Assembly (NCBI GenBank): GCA_017624085.1
Contig: JAGANU010000001.1
Location: forward strand, 42,388-106,387
Source of the DNA: Coprococcus sp.
GTDB lineage: Bacteria; Bacillota_A; Clostridia; Lachnospirales; Lachnospiraceae
Length of the DNA stretch: 64,000 nucleotides
Reading direction: 5' to 3'
The position numbers were made by a program, and so were the translations under genes. Positions 44,816 to 53,272 of the stretch are shown here, one piece after another (the first letter of the stretch is position 1; each line of letters starts with the position of its first letter). The notes under the pieces are model-generated. The model did no database searches, was not told the DNA's origin, and saw only the letters and a list, made by a program, of their open reading frames with translations.

Positions 44816-45799
44816 ATGACATCAATCAGACAATTATTTTTGCTTATAAAGAGAATATTGACGAAGCAAGTAATGGCTATTGTTCTTATCTTTATCCCTG
44901 CAGTTATATGCACAGTGAGTCTGCTGCCCGGAAAGGTAATGAAGACTGAGATTGTCTCAGGCGTGTACATTGAGGGTGAGGACGAATATACACATAAGCT
45001 TTTATGTCGTCTGCAGGATAGTTCCACCGGCTTTACCTTTACCGCCTACCCTACCGGGGATGCTTTGATAAAGGCTGTTCAGTCAGGTGAAATAGATTCC
45101 GGATATATTATTCCAAAGGGAATAGAGAACATATTAACAGGCATTGACAAAGACAATAAAATCAGCGTGATTATAAGCGATGAAACCTCCTTTGATAAGG
45201 TTACATCCGAGACCGTCTATGCAAGTCTACTGACAATATATGCGCCCCACATGGCAATCAGCATGTTAAGGGAAAAGTATGATATTCCCGATTATATCAT
45301 TTCACATGACGATATCGTTTCGTATATTACGGAGCACTACGACGGTTATATCGCTGATGGTGACATTTTCCAGATAAACACATCTCTGTCCGGCTCCTAT
45401 AAAACACAGGAATATGTGCAGCCGAACAATTTCCCTGTTGACACATTTGTCTATATTACTATATTCATATGCGGTCTTACCGGTCTGCTCTGCTTTATGA
45501 AGGACATGGATAGTGGAGTATATAATGCTCTGCCGGTATCCGGCAAATGGTCCTTCGCAATGAAAAATATAGCAGCCGGAATAATACCGGCTGCTATACT
45601 AAATCTTCTGTCTCTCCTGTTTTATATGAGACATAGTTTTAATATGGGTTATATCGTAGGGCTGGTTATATGTACGATGTTAACCTTCATAATATGCATC
45701 CTGTTAAAATGCATATTTAGAAGCTACAGGGCATATGTAACTGCCATGCCATATATGATTATCTGTACTCTTCTCCTGTCTCTTCTAGCTTCGCTCTAG
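44816..45799 (+). CDS. ABC-2 type membrane permease, component 2
   Basis: A 327-residue membrane protein with the same layout as the preceding one: N-terminal helix (MAIVLIFIPAVICTVSLLPG), an external loop of about 180 residues (TEIVSGVYIEGEDEYTHKLL onward), then helices FVYITIFICGLTGLLCFM and three or four more. It ends in a helix (YMIICTLLLSLLASL). The 3' end overlaps the convergent yigZ-like gene by 41 bases. It lies 47 bases after component 1; substrate unknown. Confidence 0.8.
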   Translation: MTSIRQLFLLIKRILTKQVMAIVLIFIPAVICTVSLLPGKVMKTEIVSGVYIEGEDEYTHKLLCRLQDSSTGFTFTAYPTGDALIKAVQSGEIDSGYIIPKGIENILTGIDKDNKISVIISDETSFDKVTSETVYASLLTIYAPHMAISMLREKYDIPDYIISHDDIVSYITEHYDGYIADGDIFQINTSLSGSYKTQEYVQPNNFPVDTFVYITIFICGLTGLLCFMKDMDSGVYNALPVSGKWSFAMKNIAAGIIPAAILNLLSLLFYMRHSFNMGYIVGLVICTMLTFIICILLKCIFRSYRAYVTAMPYMIICTLLLSLLASL

Positions 45800-46379
45800 C
45801 AGAGGTAGCCTCCACAATCTGCTTACAAAGCCGCTGATATGAACTTGCCGGTATGCCAATTTTGAAGCATACCTCGTCAGTGTACAAGGTGTCATCAACC
45901 ATAGCCTCGCTGTTTGCAATCAGATACTGGACCTTTCCGGAATCATTGTAGTTTACTGTAATATCTACAGTCTTCATAAGCTGCATCTTATGTATACCGG
46001 CATTACCGAGGGCCAGCTTCGCCGCTTCAGTATATGCTCTTACAAGTCCGCCTGTTCCAAGAAGGGTACCGCCAAAATATCTGGTTACAACAATAAGGAT
46101 GTCAACAACCTTATTTCCAGTTATAACCTCGAGTATAGGCTTTCCCGCAGTTCCCTGAGGCTCACCATCATCCGAAAACCTGAGAAGTGTATTCTCCTTA
46201 CCTATGGCAAATGCAAAACAGTTGTGCCTGGCATCGTAATGCTGCTTTTTTATCTTCTCCACATATTGATAAGCCTCCTCCTCCGAGGTGACAGGAATGG
46301 CATATCCAATAAATCTGGACTTTTTCTCTATGATTTCATCCTGACCATGTTTCATGATTGTATTATACTCTTCTATCAT
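45759..46379 (-). CDS. YigZ/IMPACT family protein
   Basis: A 206-residue member of the YigZ (UPF0029/IMPACT) family. Conserved: EKKSRFIGYAIPV, HYDARHNCFAFAIG, FSDDGEPQGTAGKPIL, VVTRYFGGTLLGTGGLVRAY. The C-terminal domain is a ferredoxin-like fold that may bind nucleic acid. Its ATG overlaps the nrdR stop (ATGA), so the two are coupled. Cellular role is not well defined; the eukaryotic relative affects translation control. Confidence 0.92.
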   Translation of the reverse strand: MIEEYNTIMKHGQDEIIEKKSRFIGYAIPVTSEEEAYQYVEKIKKQHYDARHNCFAFAIGKENTLLRFSDDGEPQGTAGKPILEVITGNKVVDILIVVTRYFGGTLLGTGGLVRAYTEAAKLALGNAGIHKMQLMKTVDITVNYNDSGKVQYLIANSEAMVDDTLYTDEVCFKIGIPASSYQRLCKQIVEATSARAKLEETGEEYR

Positions 46380-46843
46380 CTTTTCTCCGCATTGCTTGTA
46401 AGGAGCTTTCCGAGCTCATCCATAAATGTATTGACGTCCTTAAATTCTCTGTATACGGATGCAAATCTTACATATGCAACCTGATCTAAGTCCTTAATCT
46501 TGTCCATTACAATCTCACCTATGGTGGTACTCTCGATTTCCTTTACCTCCATGTTGAAGATTGTGTTTTCGATATCATCAATACATTTTGTTACTGCCTC
46601 TGCTGATACAGGTCTCTTGTGGCAGGACTTTATTACTCCTGATTCAATCTTGGATCTGTCATAGGCTTCTCTGTTCTTATCCTTCTTGATTACAATAAGA
46701 GGAATCGTTTCAACCTTCTCATAAGTGGTAAATCTCTTACCACAGGCATCGCACTGTCTTCTTCGTCTTATTGCGCTTCCGTCCTCTGCAGGTCTTGAAT
46801 CTATAACCTTTGTATCATCTGCTGAGCAAAATGGGCATCTCAT
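46376..46843 (-). CDS. nrdR: transcriptional repressor NrdR
   Basis: A 155-residue repressor of ribonucleotide reductase genes. The N-terminal zinc ribbon is MRCPFCSADDTKVIDSRPAE with a second pair in QCDACGKRFTTYE; an ATP-cone follows (PLIVIKKDKNREAYDRSKIE), which senses ATP/dATP. It sits 26 bases after rnfB; no nrd genes are in the window, so this position likely reflects shared transcription rather than shared function. Confidence 0.97.
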   Translation of the reverse strand: MRCPFCSADDTKVIDSRPAEDGSAIRRRRQCDACGKRFTTYEKVETIPLIVIKKDKNREAYDRSKIESGVIKSCHKRPVSAEAVTKCIDDIENTIFNMEVKEIESTTIGEIVMDKIKDLDQVAYVRFASVYREFKDVNTFMDELGKLLTSNAEKR

Positions 46844-46869
46844 ATTATATCCTCCACTACTTTATTATC

Positions 46870-47655
46870 TTAGGTTATTATCTTTGCCGGGCACTTGGCT
46901 TTGCATGCACCGCAGTTGGTACACTTATCCTGGTCAATGTGAGCCAGATTTCTATCCATCGTGATTGCTCCTACCTCACACTGCTTCACACACAGTGTAC
47001 ATCCAATACAGCCTGCAGTGCAAGCTGCCTTCACCTGAAGTCCCTTGTCATGTGAATTACACTGAACAAGTCTTTCAGCATCATAAGGAACAAGCTCGAT
47101 AAGCCTTCTAGGGCACTCTGTAATACACTTTCCGCAAGCCTTACATTTGTCCTTATTTATTACAGCTATTCCGTTTACAATATCGATTGCTCCGAATTCA
47201 CATACTTCCTTACATGAACCAAATCCGGTACATCCGTATGTACATGCCTTAGGACCACCATTTGGATTGTTTCCTGCCAGCTTACAGCTTTTTGGTCCTA
47301 CATATTCATATACATCCTTAGCCTTTTCACAGTCTCCGGCACACTTTACAAATGCCACATATCGTTTGTTTCCTGTGTTTTCAACGCCCATTACCTGGCT
47401 GATTTTTTCAGCAACGGCATCTCCTCCTACAGGACATGCTGATGGAGGCATCTCTCCCTTAGCGATTGCTGCAGCAAGTCCGTCACAGCCGGGATATCCA
47501 CAGCCACCGCAGTTGTTTCCCGGAAGAAGCTCTCTCACGGCAATCTCCTTCGGATCAATCTCCACCTTAAACTTTTCTCCTGCAACTCCAAGAAGGACAC
47601 CTATAACAATACCTACCCCAGCTACCACAGCTACGGCTACCATTATTTCAGTCAT
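46870..47655 (-). CDS. rnfB: Rnf complex subunit B, polyferredoxin
   Basis: A 261-residue subunit of the ferredoxin:NAD oxidoreductase. One N-terminal helix anchors it; the [4Fe-4S] domain has NCGGCGYPGCDGLA; then come three or four cluster motifs (CTYGCTGFGSCKEVC, CKACGKCITECP, CIGCTLCVKQCE, CTNCGACKAKCP). It takes electrons from reduced ferredoxin. It is the last rnf gene (order C, DG, E, A, B) and ends 26 bases before nrdR. Confidence 0.96.
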   Translation of the reverse strand: MTEIMVAVAVVAGVGIVIGVLLGVAGEKFKVEIDPKEIAVRELLPGNNCGGCGYPGCDGLAAAIAKGEMPPSACPVGGDAVAEKISQVMGVENTGNKRYVAFVKCAGDCEKAKDVYEYVGPKSCKLAGNNPNGGPKACTYGCTGFGSCKEVCEFGAIDIVNGIAVINKDKCKACGKCITECPRRLIELVPYDAERLVQCNSHDKGLQVKAACTAGCIGCTLCVKQCEVGAITMDRNLAHIDQDKCTNCGACKAKCPAKIIT

Positions 47656-47667
47656 ACAATCCCCTCC

Positions 47668-48240
47668 TTATATAAGTCCTGAGAAACCAAAGAAAGCTAT
47701 AGCCATAAGCCCCGATGTAATAAGGATAATCGGTGTTCCCTTAAAAGCATTTGGTATAGGACATCGCTCAAGTCTCTCCCTTATTCCTGCAAGTATCACA
47801 ATTGCTATCGTAAATCCAACAGCAGAACCAAATCCATTTATTACGCTCTCAAGGATTGTGTATTTATTCTGAACATTTGAAAGCGCAATACCCAGTACCG
47901 CACAGTTTGTTGTTATCAGTGGCAAATATACACCAAGTGATTCGTAAAGACTTTTCATCTTCTTTTTCAGAAACATCTCAACAAACTGTACAAGCGCTGC
48001 AATAACAAGAATAAACACGATTGTATTCAAGTACTCCAGCCCAAATCTGCTAAGTATTCCATAGTAGACAATGCTTGTAACAAAGGAAGCTATTGTCATA
48101 ACAAATATTACAGCACCGCCCATTCCTGAAGCAGTGTTTACACTTTTTGAAACACCCAGGAATGGACAAAGTCCAAGAAACTGACTGAGGATAACGTTAT
48201 TCACCAGTGCTGCGCCAATTGCAAGTAATAATATATTCAT
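47668..48240 (-). CDS. rnfA: Rnf complex subunit A
   Basis: A 190-residue integral membrane subunit with six helices. Conserved words: NNVILSQFLGLCPFLGVSKS, MGGAVIFVMTIAS, and the inverted-repeat half LGVYLPLITTNCAVLGIAL. Together with RnfE it forms the buried Fe-S site and ion path of the complex. Its ATG overlaps the rnfE stop. Confidence 0.97.
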   Translation of the reverse strand: MNILLLAIGAALVNNVILSQFLGLCPFLGVSKSVNTASGMGGAVIFVMTIASFVTSIVYYGILSRFGLEYLNTIVFILVIAALVQFVEMFLKKKMKSLYESLGVYLPLITTNCAVLGIALSNVQNKYTILESVINGFGSAVGFTIAIVILAGIRERLERCPIPNAFKGTPIILITSGLMAIAFFGFSGLI

Positions 48241-49181
48241 TATTCGTTACCTCCTTCTTTATTTTTCTTTATCCATTCCATAGTCTCCTTAAGCTTTATC
48301 TCTGTCTCAGCCCTCATCTGAGACTCATTATTCTTTATTGGCTCTGTAAGCTTTTGAGCTTCTTCCATTTTTTTCGGCTCAACCCTCTTTGGAGCATCTT
48401 CATTCTTATTTGAGACAGGTTTTGCTTCTTCAACTCCAATTTTGCCGCAGCATGCTGCGTTTATGCAGCCTGCGCAGGATTCCGGCTTGCATGTTGATGT
48501 CTGCTCCTGCCCATTTTCTGCAAGAACTGCTGCCTTCTTTGCATTTCTATTGTTGATAAAGGCAATAAGGAAGGCGAGTACAAAGAACGCACCGGGAGCA
48601 AGCACAAAGATTGTTACAGGAGTGTATAGGCTAAACACATTTCCAATAGCCTTAACGATTCCTGAAGAGTTCTGGAAATAATTTCCATCTCCGAGTATCT
48701 GAAGTCCAAATATACAGCCCTTACCTACAATCTCTCTAAACATACCTATCAGAGTAAGTCCCACTGTGAAACCAAGTCCCATACCAAGTCCATCAAATAT
48801 TGATGGAAGCGGTTTATTCTTTGAGGCATATGCCTCTGCACGTCCTAGAATAATACAGTTTACAACGATAAGCGGAATGTAAAGGCCAAGACTGTCATTA
48901 AGTGACGGCAGGTATGCTTGGAGTAAAAACTGGATAATGGTCACAAAGGATGCAATAATGACTATGAATGAAGGTATTCTCACCTTATCAGGTATAACCT
49001 TTCGCAATAATGAAATAACAAAGTTACTCATTACGAGAATACACGTTGTTGTCAGCCCCATTCCTGCACCGTTGATTGCTGACGAGGTTACAGCAAGTGT
49101 AGGACACATGCCAAGCATCTGAACAAATGTTGGGTTTTCTTTTACTATTCCGTTATATAAACGCTCTGTACATTTTCCCAT
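48240..49181 (-). CDS. rnfE: Rnf complex subunit E with a Cys-rich hydrophilic tail
   Basis: A 313-residue membrane subunit. The first 210 residues are typical RnfE (NPTFVQMLGMCPTLAVTSSA, SLGLYIPLIVVNCIILGRAE, ASKN..). The last 100 residues are hydrophilic and unusual: a cluster TCKPESCAGCINAACCGKIG near residue 235, with six Cys, and a long Lys/Glu-rich helix. The cluster could bind iron-sulfur or zinc, and the helix may contact another subunit; both are inference. It overlaps rnfDG upstream (shared base 49181) and rnfA downstream. Confidence 0.93.
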   Translation of the reverse strand: MGKCTERLYNGIVKENPTFVQMLGMCPTLAVTSSAINGAGMGLTTTCILVMSNFVISLLRKVIPDKVRIPSFIVIIASFVTIIQFLLQAYLPSLNDSLGLYIPLIVVNCIILGRAEAYASKNKPLPSIFDGLGMGLGFTVGLTLIGMFREIVGKGCIFGLQILGDGNYFQNSSGIVKAIGNVFSLYTPVTIFVLAPGAFFVLAFLIAFINNRNAKKAAVLAENGQEQTSTCKPESCAGCINAACCGKIGVEEAKPVSNKNEDAPKRVEPKKMEEAQKLTEPIKNNESQMRAETEIKLKETMEWIKKNKEGGNE

Positions 49182-50779
49182 TATTTGTCACCTCCCTGAG
49201 CCTGCGGAGCGGCAAGAGTTGAAACATAATAGATTCCTGCATTAACTCCGTTTGTAACTGCATTTGTCGTTATAGTTGCCCCTGAGAGAGCATCTATCTC
49301 ATCATCTGCTGTTGAACCTGACTTTGTATATCGAAATTCCTTAACATTTCTGCCACTAAATTGTGACTTGAAGCTGTCTGTGTCTGCTTCCATGCCAAGA
49401 CCTACTGTCTCCGAAAGTGAAAGGAAGGAAATTCCGTTTATTGTACCATCTAGTCTTATTCCAACTGCAAGCTGAAGACTTCCGCCGTAGGCCTCATTAT
49501 TTGTAACTGTGACAACATAGCCAAGACTCTCTCCCTTTTCATTCTTTGCAACAACAAGCTCATCTATATCCGCCATATAGCCTGCACTGCTCATAACATC
49601 AGCTGCCTGTTCCTTGCTGAAGGTTGGTTCAGCTTCAAATGTATCAGCATCTTCAAATACAGCCTTATAAGCCTCCTGCTTTGCGGCCTGCATTGCATTT
49701 TCAATTGGTTTTTTCGTTATCTTATATACATATCCAAGTCCCAGACCTGCCACTGCAGTAATTACGAGAATTGCTGCTGTAGCAATAACGATTGATTTTG
49801 TATCCATCTTCGACCTTGTACCTGATGTGTCTCCTGCTGCCGCAAGGTCAGCGCCCTCACCAAAGCTCTTAGGCTTTGTCCATCTCTCGATAAGAGGGAC
49901 TAAAAGGTTTGAGAATATAATTGCGTAAGAAACGCCCTCTGCTGAGCCTCCATATATTCGAAAGCAGAAGGTGAGAAGTCCCAGAATCACACCAAACACA
50001 ACCTTACCCATAGGGGTAATTGGTGATGTCACATAGTCAGTGGCCATGAAAAATGCACCCAACATAAGACCGCCACCACATAGGTGGGCTGCAAGGTATG
50101 AAAGATCAAAGCCTCTTCCTGAGGATATTGAATATATCATAATAAGAACCGCAAATGTACCGATATATACAAATGGTATTGTAGGCTTAATGATCTTCTT
50201 TATTAACAGATAAGCAGCACCGGCAAGCAAACATATAACAGAGGTTTCGCCTATTGTTCCTGATATGTTTCCAAGGAACATATGAAGCACATTCACATCC
50301 CCTCCGCTCTTCAGTATTGCGAGAGGTGTAGCACCTGTTATTCCGTCAAATGAGAAGGTAGTCATTCTTCCTGTAAATGAAATAAGAAGGAAACATCTTG
50401 CTCCGAGTGCAGGATTCATAAAATTGTAACCAAGACCGCCAAAGAGCTGCTTTACAATAATAATGGCAAAACAGCTTCCAACTATGGCCATCCATACCGG
50501 AACCTCAGGCGAAAGGTTCAGTGCAAGAAGCAGTCCTGTTACTGCTGCCGACAGATCACTTATCGTAACCTTTCTGTTCATAACCGTCTCATACAGCCAT
50601 TCAAAAACAACACAGGATACAACACATGTTAGCACAAGTATTGCAGCGTCAAGCCCAAAGTTTATCATACCGAACACTGTTGCCGGAAGCAGCGCAATAA
50701 TCACATCAAGCATAATACCCTGTGTGCTATGTTTATCTCGTATATGTGGAGATGATGATATTTTATATGTATTTTCCAC
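49181..50779 (-). CDS. fused Rnf subunits D and G
   Basis: A 532-residue single reading frame containing both RnfD and RnfG. Residues 1 to about 310 are RnfD: HIRDKHSTQGIMLDVIIALL, GLGYNFMNPALGARCFLLIS, and the FMN-attachment motif GITGATPLA near 148. After a polar linker, residues from about 325 start RnfG (MDTKSIVIATAAILVITAVA), with the FMN motif ALSGATITTNAV near 500. Both halves are complete, with all functional Thr sites, so this is a functional fusion, and two-gene readings would need a stop that is not there. The start is GTG 50779, 7 bases from AGGAGG; the in-frame extension to 50887 runs into rnfC. Confidence 0.92.
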   Translation of the reverse strand: MENTYKISSSPHIRDKHSTQGIMLDVIIALLPATVFGMINFGLDAAILVLTCVVSCVVFEWLYETVMNRKVTISDLSAAVTGLLLALNLSPEVPVWMAIVGSCFAIIIVKQLFGGLGYNFMNPALGARCFLLISFTGRMTTFSFDGITGATPLAILKSGGDVNVLHMFLGNISGTIGETSVICLLAGAAYLLIKKIIKPTIPFVYIGTFAVLIMIYSISSGRGFDLSYLAAHLCGGGLMLGAFFMATDYVTSPITPMGKVVFGVILGLLTFCFRIYGGSAEGVSYAIIFSNLLVPLIERWTKPKSFGEGADLAAAGDTSGTRSKMDTKSIVIATAAILVITAVAGLGLGYVYKITKKPIENAMQAAKQEAYKAVFEDADTFEAEPTFSKEQAADVMSSAGYMADIDELVVAKNEKGESLGYVVTVTNNEAYGGSLQLAVGIRLDGTINGISFLSLSETVGLGMEADTDSFKSQFSGRNVKEFRYTKSGSTADDEIDALSGATITTNAVTNGVNAGIYYVSTLAAPQAQGGDK

Positions 50780-50790
50780 GGGTACACCTC

Positions 50791-52116
50791 CTATTTCTTT
50801 TTGTTTGCAAGTATAACTTTTCTGGTACCTGCTATTGTCTGTGTCAAATGTCTCTTTGCCGGACAAATGTAAGAGCAGCATCCACACTCACAGCACTCCA
50901 TACCATTGTTTTTCAAAAAGCCATCCATATCGCCGCACTCTGCAAGATCAGCAAGTGTTGCAGGAACTACTCTTCCCGGGCATATATCCACGCAGCGTCC
51001 ACATCTTATACAGTTGCCCGGCTCAAGGTCCGCTACCTCATCATGACTCATACATAAAAGAGCTGATGTTCCTTTTGTTGCAGGTACATCAAGGGTGAAC
51101 ATAGCCTTACCCATCATAGGGCCTCCTGAGATAATCTTTTCAGGAATAACACCTTCCTTGAAGCCCCCTGCCGCTTCGATAATCTCTTTGCAGCTTGTGC
51201 CACATCTCACAAGGAGGTTGCACGGACTTTCAATTGCATCTCCGGTAATTGTCACTATACGCGAATAAAGCGGGCGACCCTCGATAACAGCCTCATATAT
51301 CGATACAATCGTATCCACGTTGTGGACAATACAGCCTGCATCCGCAGGAAGCATTTTCGAATTGACATATCTTCCAGTGTTAGCATATATAAGCTGTCTC
51401 TCAGCGCCCTGAGGATACTTTGTCTTTACCGCATTCACAGTAATCTTTTCGTTATCCTTTACCTTTTCTGATAGAAGCTTTATTGCCTCCGGCTTGTTAT
51501 CCTCAATAGCAATAATTCCCTTTGCATTGTCAAATAGATTAAGGCATATCTCAAGACCCAGTATTATCTTGTCTGCCTCCTCCATCATTCTTCTGTAATC
51601 CGATGTCAGATATGGCTCACACTCTGCGCCATTTACAATTATGAAGTCAATATCGTCCTCATTCTTTGGTGAAAGCTTCACATGAGCAGGGAAGCCTGCT
51701 CCACCCATTCCAACAATTCCGGCCTCTTTAATGATGTCCTTTACATCATCTCTGTAAAGAGTTGTGAGATCCTTTATGTTCTCGGAAAAGTCAATCTCCT
51801 GGAATAAGCCATCATTTTCAACCACAATGGACTCAACCTTATTGCCACCCGGCACATATCTTGGCTCAATAGCCTTAACAGTACCTGAAATGGACGAATG
51901 AATATTTGCAGATACAAATCCGCTGGCCTCTGCAATTTTCTGTCCAACTAATACTTTGTCACCTTTTTTAACAAGGGGGGTTGCCGGTGCTCCTATATGC
52001 TGACTTAAAGGATATACACAATCGCCCTTTGGAAGATACTCTCTTACCTGGGCATCCATGGACAGCTCCTTACCATCATAAGGATGTATTCCACCCAAAA
52101 ATGTTAACAATCCCAT
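50791..52116 (-). CDS. rnfC: Rnf complex subunit C, NAD-binding flavoprotein
   Basis: A 441-residue subunit that reduces NAD with FMN and two [4Fe-4S] clusters. Family parts: FLGGIHPYDGKELS, GVVGMGGAGFPAHVKLSP with the FMN/NAD-binding Gly run, a SLBB region, and the cluster motifs CIRCGRCVDICPGRVVP and CCECGCCSYICPAKR. The start ATG 52116 lies 7 bases from GAGG; the longer frame to 52152 has no site. It is the first rnf gene, 115 bases after the Gx transporter gene. Confidence 0.96.
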   Translation of the reverse strand: MGLLTFLGGIHPYDGKELSMDAQVREYLPKGDCVYPLSQHIGAPATPLVKKGDKVLVGQKIAEASGFVSANIHSSISGTVKAIEPRYVPGGNKVESIVVENDGLFQEIDFSENIKDLTTLYRDDVKDIIKEAGIVGMGGAGFPAHVKLSPKNEDDIDFIIVNGAECEPYLTSDYRRMMEEADKIILGLEICLNLFDNAKGIIAIEDNKPEAIKLLSEKVKDNEKITVNAVKTKYPQGAERQLIYANTGRYVNSKMLPADAGCIVHNVDTIVSIYEAVIEGRPLYSRIVTITGDAIESPCNLLVRCGTSCKEIIEAAGGFKEGVIPEKIISGGPMMGKAMFTLDVPATKGTSALLCMSHDEVADLEPGNCIRCGRCVDICPGRVVPATLADLAECGDMDGFLKNNGMECCECGCCSYICPAKRHLTQTIAGTRKVILANKKK

Positions 52117-52231
52117 AATCCACCTCTCTTCAAATGATTTTTTGCCGCACACTCTTCCTAAAAATTACCTAAAAATCACGCAGCTCATATAATGTTTTTT
52201 CTACCACATGATATAATAAACCTAAAGTCCA

Positions 52232-52789
52232 TTAAAAACAACCAAAATGAACATTTCTTATTACTGCTGCTCCTGCAATTCCTATACACACTCCGGCTAT
52301 ACAGCCTGAAACCATAAGTGCAGGTATGTAATAGAAAATGCTTGAGTTTCTAAGCAGCCATGCGGCCGTGGCTATCTGTCCGGCATTATGACATACTGCT
52401 CCAAGAATTGAAACTCCCACCATTGAAAAGAAGTTTATTCTCCTAAATATTGTCATTACCATAAGGCTTGCAAAGGCTCCTGCAAGGCTATAAAGCATAA
52501 CGGTCATGTTGCCAAATAAAATACTTGAAAGAATTACCCTGACAATTGCCACAATCCAGGCATCAGCTACTCTCATCTTGAATATAACAATGATAGTTAC
52601 CATATTAGCAAGTCCCAGCTTAATTCCCGGAACAGCAAAGCTCAACGGAATTAACGACTCCACATATGATAGCACCATGGCTATTGCGATAAACATACCC
52701 AAAAATGCAATTCTATGAGATGATCTGTTTTTTCCCATGTTCTGTGTAATATTTTTATCTGTTACATCTGATTTATTTCGTTTTTCCAT
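52232..52789 (-). CDS. Gx transporter / heptaprenyl diphosphate synthase component I family protein
   Basis: A 185-residue membrane protein of the Hpre_diP_synt_I/Gx transporter family, five to six helices. Family words: IAFLGMFIAIAMVLSYVESL, PGIKLGLANMVTIIVIFKM and SVSILGAVCHNAGQIATAAW. Despite the older name, it is a transporter-like membrane protein (ECF S-component-like). It begins 2 bases after the NusG-II gene and belongs to the apbE-NusG_II-Gx set upstream of rnfC; a link to flavin or quinone supply is inference. Confidence 0.88.
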   Translation of the reverse strand: MEKRNKSDVTDKNITQNMGKNRSSHRIAFLGMFIAIAMVLSYVESLIPLSFAVPGIKLGLANMVTIIVIFKMRVADAWIVAIVRVILSSILFGNMTVMLYSLAGAFASLMVMTIFRRINFFSMVGVSILGAVCHNAGQIATAAWLLRNSSIFYYIPALMVSGCIAGVCIGIAGAAVIRNVHFGCF

Positions 52790-52791
52790 TA

Positions 52792-53151
52792 TTACTGTAT
52801 GTCCACATCTCTTTCCTTATAACTTTTTACTTCAATAATCAGCTTATGGGGAAGGCAGGTAATCGTCTCTCCGTCTCTATCCTTAAATCCCATGTTTACA
52901 CAAACCTGATCCGGACAGTCTGCAGCTTCTATTCTAATACTATTATCCTTTACAGTAACTCTATTGCTGCCATCATCTGTGATATATTCCTTCTCACAAG
53001 CACTGTTTAAGCTTATGGTGTCAACCAGTCTGTTATCAATATACACATATGCCACATTTCCTTTTTTTGAAAACAACTGTATACAAAGCATAGCAATAAG
53101 GGACGCAGATATAATAAATAATACAAGTATTAAGTCTCTCTTTCTTTTCAT
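52792..53151 (-). CDS. NusG domain II-containing membrane-anchored protein
   Basis: A 119-residue protein with one N-terminal helix (LILVLFIISASLIAMLCIQL) and an extracytoplasmic NusG domain II-like beta fold (NVAYVYIDNRLVDTISLNS, then IRIEAADCPDQVCVNMGF and GETITCLPHKLIIEV). The Cys pair (DCPDQVC) and the CLPHKL motif are typical. I recall the same protein type next to a Gx transporter and an ApbE in the Listeria extracellular electron transfer locus. The start is ATG 53151; the GTG at 53160 overlaps the ribosome site. Confidence 0.87.
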   Translation of the reverse strand: MKRKRDLILVLFIISASLIAMLCIQLFSKKGNVAYVYIDNRLVDTISLNSACEKEYITDDGSNRVTVKDNSIRIEAADCPDQVCVNMGFKDRDGETITCLPHKLIIEVKSYKERDVDIQ

Positions 53152-53272
53152 ACAAACCACCCGTTTTTTTATTTTTCAGCTATATCCAATAACACCTTGG
53201 CACAACCTAATGATATCTTTCATCCGCCTGAGGACATTTTATGTCTGAGATAAAACACAGCAATAAAGCTTA

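Noticed and set aside
52232..52789. Isoprenoid synthesis role suggested by the name heptaprenyl diphosphate synthase component I
   Set aside because: The protein is a multi-helix membrane protein without prenyltransferase Asp motifs, and its neighbours are flavin/Rnf genes.
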